Assembly: GCF_035083965.1 (NCBI RefSeq)
Contig: NC_089736.1
Location: 9,303,501 to 9,367,500, forward strand
Length of the DNA stretch: 64,000 bases
Source: Branchiostoma lanceolatum
Lineage: Eukaryota > Chordata > Leptocardii > Amphioxiformes > Branchiostomatidae
Direction: 5' to 3'
This document shows positions 57,601 to 64,000 of the stretch, piece by piece; positions within the stretch are counted from its first letter, which is position 1; the number at the start of each line of letters is the position of its first letter. The position numbers were made by a program, and so were the translations under genes. The notes beneath the pieces were generated by a model, which saw nothing but the letters and a program-made list of their open reading frames with translations, had not been told where the DNA came from and did no database searches.

Positions 57601-60600
57601 TGTCATCCAAGTGAAGTAATACTGTCTTGTTTCGTACCTGTTATTTTGATCTTGTTTTCAGTAAGAGCATCGTGCATCTTGAGATCTTCATACTTTATTT
57701 TACACACATACATCTCAGAGCCACCCCGAAATCCTGTCAGGCACAATTTCTGTTGTTCTTCTTCAAAGATGTAGTTTCTGTAGCTGTCAGGAATAGACTG
57801 TGGTCCAGCAACGGCATCACACTCAAAAAACTGTGTACGGAAAAAATTTAAGCACAAGCTGTAACTTCATCATAATCACAACATGGACTGTTTCAATATC
57901 ATGATCAAACAATGATACTACTACTACTGTGCAACTTTTATATTAGTATAAGCTCATGCCATTTTTGATCTCTTGGGTTTGTCACTTTGATTTTCTTCTG
58001 ATGAGAAAAGATGTACATTCAGTGAATATACAAGTGTTACATTTTGATAAAAACACTTGAAGAAAGTCTTTGTCTTTCTGGATATTTAAGACTTTCCTTA
58101 CATTCATCCTAATACTTACCTTTGTATTGCTGTTTTTCTGGATTAAATCAAATCCTTTCACAACCTCCGTTGTATCATACGAGCAAGAGAAACAGCAAGG
58201 GTCACCACGGTAGCATGTTGTCTGGACGGTCTTGATGATCTGGCCACCGGTACCGAGTACTGAAAAGGAAAAAAAAATGTAAAATGTCTACTGGTATAAA
58301 TATATGTACATACATGTATTGTATTCTTATTCCTATATTCATGTTTCAGATGATAATACATATGTGTTAGTGTCTTTTGGTGTTATATTTGGAAATTTGT
58401 AATTTGCAGAAAATACTACATTGCAGGTAAATATCAATTTACAAACTTGTGATGTCGGTGAATATTCCCTGAAAAAATAGGCATTTGCTAAAAAAAAGAG
58501 AGACGGAAAGTGTCAACTTCAGTTTATGTCACTTTGGATAAATGTATTGACTTGGAACTCAGAATCCATAGATAGAAGAGCACCCTCATTACATTCCTAG
58601 AAAAAAAAAATCTAGATTCCTGTAGCCTTTGATATCCAGATTGGAACATTCTCTAGAAGACAATTAGTAGTACATGTACCAGTGGCCGAAGTGTCATTTT
58701 CTGCCATCCTTTTGTCTCTTGGAAGCTCACTCGGAGGTTGTTCCAGGCAGATAGGTTTCCCACCTTCTGCACTCTGAAGCAAGCACACAGCTGCCAAAAA
58801 CAGAGCTGCAGAGGGGGAACATCAAAAACAAACATTTTACATTTATTTAAGTCAAGTGAAGTCAAACTTCACTCAAAGCCTTTATTATCTCCATGAAAAA
58901 AGGCTTTTTCATGGATATACTGTTTTGCTTGCGTTTGGTATTTGTGTGTATGTTTGTGTCACCGGATGCTTAAAGTCACCATAACTGTAGAACCTGTACA
59001 TGGATCGTAATGATTTTTGGTATGTGGGTGGGTGTTAAGTGGAGGAAGGTCAAGGTCGATTTTGGGCCCCCTGGCATTTGTGATTGGAACTGCAATGGCG
59101 TATTTTTAAAAATCTTCAATGTAGAAGAACTGAAGAGAGGATCGACAGATCGTCATGTTATTTGGTACACAGGTAGGTTAGACCAAGATGTACACACTTA
59201 AGTGCAAACTATGCAAATGAGACCTAATTTGCATAAGTAAGGAGGTAAATCGTTTGCATGTGTGTCGCTGGATGCTTAAAGTCAGCATAACTGTAGAACG
59301 TGTAGATGGATTGTAATGATATTTGGTATGTGGGTATGCGCTGGGAGGAGAATGGTCAAGGTCGATTTTGGGCCCCCTAGTTTGTGTCCCTGGAACTACA
59401 ATGGCCTATTTGTAAAAATGTTCTAAAGGGGTATAACTGAAGAAAGGAACAACAGATTTCCATGTTATTTGGTACGCAGGTAGGTTGGACAGAGATGTAC
59501 ACACTGAAGTGCAAATCATGCAAAGTTAGTGTGTTTGCGTGCGTGTGCACGTGTGTGTATGTTTGTGTCACCGTGTGTGTATGTATGTGTCACCGGATGC
59601 TTAAAATCAGCATAACTATAGAACGTGTGGATGAATTGTAATGATATTTGGTATGTGGGTAGGTGTCGGGAGGAGAAAGGTCAAGGTCGATTTTGGGCCC
59701 CCTGGTATGTGTCACTGGAACTCTAATGGCGTATTTGTCAAAATCTTCAAAGGAGAATAACTGAAGAAAGGAGCGACAGATTTTCATGTTATTTACTATG
59801 CAGGTAGCCTAAGCAGAGATGTATACAATGAACTGCAAATTATGCAAATTGGACTTAATTTGCATAAGTAATGAGGAAAATCTATATCTGCAGTGTTGTC
59901 ATGTGGCACGCCATCTGTCAGTAGCTATTTATAGAAAAGTAGGTCAGACTCTTCCCCTTGCAGTGTGGGTCATACCATTGAGCGATATAGAATGGGGGGA
60001 ACTGGTTTAATAGAAAAACAACGTTTCATGGAGATTTTGGGTCCTAAGACTCTTGTTTTACTTTGAAATACTTGTTCGGCCACATGGCCGCTTTTCAACA
60101 AGGTCGAAGTTAAATGGAGGGGTAGGAGTTACGGATATAGAGTACAAAAATTTTACAAAAATGATATCATCACAATCATAGATAATACATTAAAATAAGT
60201 AATTAAATAAATAAATACATGGATACATCATTAAGTATATGTATATATATGACATATATACATGTAAATATATATACATACATACACATACATACATACA
60301 TACATACATACATACATACATACATACATACATGATATTACATATACATTATATGTTCATATCAAGCAAAAACTCCCTTCGTTAGTCGCCACGGCTACTC
60401 CCCCCGTAATTTTTAATAGGGGCGGCGGAGGTTAACCAGGGTAACCGATTTAATCAGGGTATATATAAAACCGGTAGCCACGGCAACTGTTGCAGTATGA
60501 TTACACTTAATGACACTAACATGTCGTGGCAACATGACGGGGTAAATCTACATCCGGAAGTCCCGCGAAAGAGCTCGATTTCAAAAAGTGTCGGCTGCCC

Positions 60601-60710
60601 CCCAAGCACAATTCAAATACATGATTTTCACCTTGAATATTTTTGCAACGTTATGTATGAAAATAGACAACACAAAGCAACGTACCTGTCAAACATGACA
60701 AAGCCATCAT
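51640..60710 (-). CDS. Type I Ig-superfamily membrane receptor, 12 exons
   Basis: Exons in gene order: 60686-60710, 58680-58805, 58120-58259, 57638-57830, 56085-56378, 55696-55808, 55322-55475, 54125-54373, 53704-53742, 53092-53157, 52050-52102, 51640-51690. All phases agree, giving 500 residues. Exons 1 and 2 join into a good signal peptide (MMALSCLTALFLAAVCLL, then QSAEG). An unusual Cys-rich N-terminal domain spans about 25-160 (CYRGDPCCFSCSY; EMYVCKI). One Ig domain follows at about 162-259 (VNWTCSLDT; EIYCNVTDG), another at about 260-348, and another at about 349-431 (NTFTCKAEGNPVPEISW; DVICRAD). A Ser/Asn stalk leads to one membrane helix at about 446-462 and a short Cys-rich tail (NKCQIWKCLKQCC) that may be palmitoylated. 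Many NxS/T sites fit a glycosylated ectodomain. No ITAM or ITIM is seen. The ligand and orthologue are not recognised. Confidence 0.85.
52278..52891. mobile_element. 614-bp foldback element with TIR AGGGCATAAGACACCAA
   Basis: The left end AGGGCATAAGACACCAA at 52278 is matched by its inverted copy ending at 52891. The arms continue inward: AACATCGAACCATCA, CACCAGGTAATTACATTAA and ATGAACATGGCAGCC on the left have inverted counterparts on the right. Nearly the whole element is therefore two long arms of about 290 bases. Its centre is near 52590. It lies in an intron of the Ig receptor between the membrane exon and the first tail exon. No coding capacity. Confidence 0.88.
54475..54616. mobile_element. 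Foldback MITE, family C, with one arm duplicated
   Basis: TAGCCTGAGTACCATCCTC at 54475 is matched by its exact reverse complement ending at 54616. The arm sequence TTAGCCAGCGGTCACTACGG occurs twice in tandem on the right (about 54541 and 54580). Flanks ACTGCAGGC and AATGCAAGC agree at 7 of 9 positions, consistent with an old 9-bp target duplication. It sits in the intron upstream (in gene order) of the 54125-54373 Ig exon. Confidence 0.85.
55081..55311. mobile_element. Foldback MITE, family B copy 2, inserted at a 5' splice site
   Basis: The element begins TAGCCTCTACCAGGCTCC and ends with its exact reverse complement. The 9-base sequence CTAAACTTA directly flanks both sides (55072-55080 and 55312-55320), a perfect target-site duplication. 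Arm blocks TAGAAATTGGCCAAATA and TATTTGGCCAATTTCTA pair. Family B copy 1 lies at 25211-25366. The right-hand duplication is part of the donor of Ig exon 55322-55475. Confidence 0.92.
58918..59880. repeat. Three tandem units of about 300-325 bp
   Basis: Units begin near 58961, 59265 and 59590 with GGATGCTTAAAGTCAGCATA or close variants. Each continues through TGGTATGTGGGT, GGTCAAGGTCGATTTTGGGC, CATGTTATTTGGTA and ATGCAAAT-rich sequence. GT-rich spacers separate them. The array lies in intron 1 of the Ig receptor. CTCCATGAAA occurs in inverted orientation outside both ends (about 58891 and 60028), which may mark the edges of a larger element. Confidence 0.85.
60274..60333. repeat. TACA tetranucleotide microsatellite
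   Basis: About fourteen TACA units, slightly imperfect at the left end, in intron 1 of the minus-strand Ig receptor. Confidence 0.9.
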
Positions 60711-61670
60711 CAAGACTCTTAATTGAATTAAACCTTCCAAAACACTGGAATCACGTGTGGTCCCGACGTGAAGCTGCAGCTAAATATCTCTGACCTCCTT
60801 GCTGTGACCCAAACAGTCTGGAAGTCATCCGCGTAGAAAATAGTGCGGAAGAACGATTCCAAAATTTCTCGCCTTTCTCAGATGGAAAAGACCAGAGATC
60901 GCAAATGCAAATGTTACACAAGAGGTGGATTCAGCTGATTGCGGTTTTACGTTCACGTAACCGTTCTGATTTTAGTGCTGAGTACGCGGAACCATTTTGG
61001 GGTGAAAAGGCTGTACCGGTCGAGGGTTGGGTTGCAAGGTCTTGCAAGCAGATACAGTGTTGTTTTTTTTTTTTTTTTGCCATGATACTTTTCTTCGTAT
61101 CATTATCAATATTTCAAACTATAATTCCAAGTTTATCTTTTGAAGTTATGTGCATGGGACTGCTGTGTTTACAAAATATTGTGTCTCATCTGAATGGAAA
61201 TAAAACAATTCACCCCTTATACCCTTACGAAGTGGTTTAACCCTAGTCTGGGTATCCAATGAGAACGTCCCGCAAGTTCAGTTAGTCTCTAACAGACTCC
61301 TTACTGGATCCTGTAAAGTGCAGTTTTGAAGTAAATTTTGGTGAAATGTACGTTTTTTTATGAACAAGGCATCTGACAATTCCCTACCTGTCAGTCAAGC
61401 CTTCTTTGGTTGGATAATTACGCTCTAGTTAACCATGTTTGGATGTTTCTCCCTTTCACTTTCTTTTATTTTCAGCCTCCATGGCAGTCTGGTGGAGACT
61501 ATCTCAACGTTGACAAAGCAGCCGCCATCATGAAAAACACGTACGGTTAGCTCATCAGTCAGGAATTTGCAGTTTCACTTTCGCAAGGCCTCAATTTTGT
61601 GATTTTTTGGCAAGAGACAAGGATGGACCACACCTTTACATGTTCAGATGATTCGTCGGATACTTGAAAC
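60711..61670. promoter_or_regulatory. Divergent upstream region of the two Ig-superfamily genes
   Basis: This 960-base interval separates the start codon of the minus-strand receptor from that of the plus-strand Ig gene. It must contain 5' untranslated sequence of both and possibly a shared promoter. A T-run lies at about 61063-61078. I see no clear TATA box or known motif cluster. Confidence 0.45.
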
Positions 61671-63698
61671 ATGGCTGTCAAGTCGCTGACGTTGACGTTA
61701 AAGCTTTTATATTTGGAGTACGCAGGTAGGTCAACAACGTTTAATAATGATACCTGATACGTGTCGTGCTAAGGAGCAGAACAAAAATGCAACTAAAAGC
61801 TGTTTTTGAAAATGCAATGATCGTAGATTATAATGGGCTGGAAATGCACACCTGGTACTTGAAAATACTTGCAAAAGAAAGTTGAAGTTGGCAGGTAAAA
61901 AAAGGAAGAAACATCTTTCACTTTTAAAAGCAGAAAAAATGGGCTTAAGTACAAAGAGCCCAGTCCGTCACACATAGCTGACCAGATGGCCTCCAGGCCT
62001 CTCCCAACCTTTTCCAGAGACCAATGGTTGGGAGTCGGTTGGGGAGTAACTGGTGAACATCAGAGTTCAGACGTTTAGGTCTATGGACGGGACCTGGGGC
62101 CAAACTCAAACTGTCCATGTCCTGATACCCATATAAAAAGTCACTTGTTATGTCCATTTCAATTCTGATAGAGTTTGTGTCAGCAATTGGTTTGGATTAA
62201 GCTGCTGGTTACTGGATGTGAAATGGATGTGACCAAGGAGGTTTAATTAAACCCTATTGATGTGACGTGGCAGTTGCAAAAGATGAGTGACTGGCCTAAA
62301 ACTGGTCAGATTGCTCCCAACCTACCGCCAACCTTGGTGGCAAGGTCAGCAGAAGGTCCTGAATGTGTGACCGTCTTGCTGTGAAGTAAAGCCTAGTGTT
62401 GCTAGTAGTTTTTAATGATAAAGATCTGTGGCGGGTCAGACTGAAAGGACAAATTGCAACTGACTCAGTTTTTCCTCAATAGCCACAAGTCTATGGTTAT
62501 TTCCTGTAGATTCCATGAAAGGCTTACTAGTATATCCCCATGCATACATTTGGGGTTCAGATATGGGGTAGCTGGCCAGGCAGACAGCCTAGCTTTTTCC
62601 GTAAACCCACTTTTAAGCTAATCATAGACACTTAATGTGACTTATCACCTCTGTAGGATGATAACCTAGCTAGGCTTCCTCAGGCTGGAGGGAAGGAATA
62701 GATAGTGGCTTGGGTTTTAACAGAAAAATTTTCCACTAAAAAATGAATGGCTGCTATACACAATTTGTTGTCTACAAAGGCAAGTGTTCTGTGAACACAA
62801 ACTGTTCTGTGTTTGATGAATCCACAGTGACTGTCGCCTGGCACGTGACCCGTCCTATCCCGGTCCTAGAACACGACCATGTGACGTTGAACTGTGCAGT
62901 AGAAGGCCAGACGTGGGATGAGCAGCAAGTGGACTGGTACTATAACAGCTTGAGCCACATTTACAGATATGAAACACAAGAGCGACAGATCGGATATGGT
63001 AGATGGGAAACAAGAGCGAGGGCTGATGCACCCTTCCAGCTGACCATCCATAATATAAGTGTTATCGATGATGGCTACTACTCTTGTGATGTAGGATATC
63101 CTTCTAGGGATGTTCGAACAATAAGGAGTGCTGTCAATGTTGCAGGTAGGCAAAAGTGTACATGTTACATCAATGTTTTGTTAGATAGCACTTTATTCCT
63201 TTTCCTTGGCATCATCATCTTTTCTAATGCTAGAGAAATTATTTAACACTGCAAATTGCTTTCACACTATAACCCTACACCAAATTTCAGCAAGTCAGGC
63301 TCCATCTCTTGAAATGCATTAACAAAAATCTTATCTTGATTGCTGTACATGACTTGATATTTTAGCAGTTGTGTTGCACTTAATATCTACTTTACCCTGT
63401 TTACCTGCAGTACCTGCAACAGGGCTGAAGATACTGCCTGCCAACACAACCTTCATGGAAGGGACAGTTGCTAATGTATCCTGTGTTTCATTGGGAGGGA
63501 AACCCACACCCAGTATGCATTGGATCATAAACGAAACAAGCACAGAAATGTTAACACAAGAACATGAAACACAATTAAAAATTCAAATCAATATCTCTGC
63601 AATGTACAACCAAAAGCGGCTGGTATGTGAAGCAGAGCAGGACCACCCATTACTAAGGGGGCATCTGATGCGACAAGAGATCACCTTGAATATTTTAT
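61671..63698 (+). CDS. Second Ig-superfamily gene (5' part; continues off right edge)
   Basis: Exons are 61671-61725, 62828-63145 and 63411-63698, all joined in phase 1, with a donor TTAT/GTGAGT at 63698. Exon 1 encodes MAVKSLTLTLKLLYLEYA, a plausible but weak signal peptide. Exon 2 is a V-type Ig domain with HVTLNCAVEG, VDWYYN as the core Trp region, and DDGYYSCDVGYPS as the second Cys. Exon 3 is a second Ig domain with VANVSCVSLGGKPTPSMHW and KRLVCEAEQ. The one-domain-per-exon layout and sequence type resemble cell-adhesion or nephrin/Kirre-like receptors, but the downstream domains needed to decide are outside the window. The exon 2 acceptor (GAATCCACAG) has a poor pyrimidine tract, so the exon 1 link is less certain than the domains. 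Confidence 0.7.
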
Positions 63699-64000
63699 GT
63701 GAGTGTAATCTTATATATCATATGGCTGAAAGAGCGACCAATTAAGTTTGTGGGAAGAAGGTATGAGATTCTAATATACCACAGTACATGTGAATATTTC
63801 TTGAGTCAGTCCTTTGAAAATCCCCAGTTGTTTTACAAGAAAAAATATGTTTTTACCTGACGTAATGGTTATAGAGGGCACTTTGACACTTCGAGTTAAA
63901 CTTTTAAACAGAATTTGGTTACTAGTAATAAAAAGTGAGGCAATAGATTAAAGCATGCTATTTAATCCTCAAATTCAATGAATATTGCATTACATACTTT
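63699..64000 (+). other. Intron of the right-edge Ig gene, no feature seen
   Basis: AT-rich sequence after the donor at 63699. No further exon is recognisable before the window ends. Confidence 0.5.

Noticed and set aside
60455-60475. TATATATAAAA as a TATA box for a plus-strand gene
   Set aside because: It lies in an AT-rich repeat area inside intron 1 of the minus-strand receptor and no plus-strand exon follows at the right distance.
62743-62827. Upstream extension of the Ig exon starting MNGCYTQFVVYKG
   Set aside because: The frame is open, but the acceptor at 62827 gives correct phase with an upstream signal-peptide-like exon, and the extension has no signal peptide. It remains a weaker alternative.

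Overview
The window looks like nuclear DNA of a basal chordate, most probably an amphioxus (Branchiostoma). The genes are intron-rich with short exons, and the proteins (SETD4, ANKIB1, a DED caspase, NDUFB3, Ig-superfamily receptors) read as chordate orthologues. Introns and spacers hold tRNA-derived SINEs and many short foldback elements. The assignment is inferred from gene content and was not tested by a search. I built all exon models by hand from GT/AG signals and checked that the phase agrees across every junction.

Layout, left to right. (1) 271-2138, minus: 5' two-thirds of SETD4, a SET-domain methyltransferase that runs off the left edge. (2) 2.5-5.3 kb: a terminal-inverted-repeat element and a degenerate tandem repeat. 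(3) 6.96-14.5 kb, plus: a 1,395-residue protein with nine zinc fingers, with an NRF1/YY1-type promoter. (4) About 16.5-40.2 kb, plus: ANKIB1, an ankyrin-RING-IBR-RING ubiquitin ligase of the Ariadne class, 23 coding exons and 1,611 residues. (5) 42.8-47.1 kb, minus: a caspase-8-like initiator caspase with tandem death-effector domains. (6) 47.5-48.5 kb, plus: NDUFB3, a complex I subunit, head to head with the caspase across a few hundred bases. (7) 51.6-60.7 kb, minus: a 500-residue type I Ig-superfamily receptor in 12 exons. (8) 61.7 kb to the right edge, plus: the start of a second Ig-superfamily gene, divergent from the first.

Main points of interest. NDUFB3 next to a DED caspase matches the human 2q33 cluster NDUFB3-CFLAR-CASP10-CASP8, which suggests very old linkage, and a kappaB-like palindrome lies in the shared promoter. 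ANKIB1 carries four clear local duplications of exon edges with their splice sites, and SETD4 has a fifth decayed exon copy. One exon-edge duplication offers an in-frame 50-residue insertion in the RBR module. ANKIB1 also has an extra Cys/His exon and extra UIM-like segments compared with the human protein as I recall it. A foldback transposon sits inside a 5' splice site of the Ig receptor, flanked by a perfect 9-bp target duplication that preserves the splice signal.

The genes do not form one pathway. The caspase and the Ig receptors suggest immune or surface-signalling roles; SETD4, NDUFB3 and ANKIB1 are housekeeping or regulatory.
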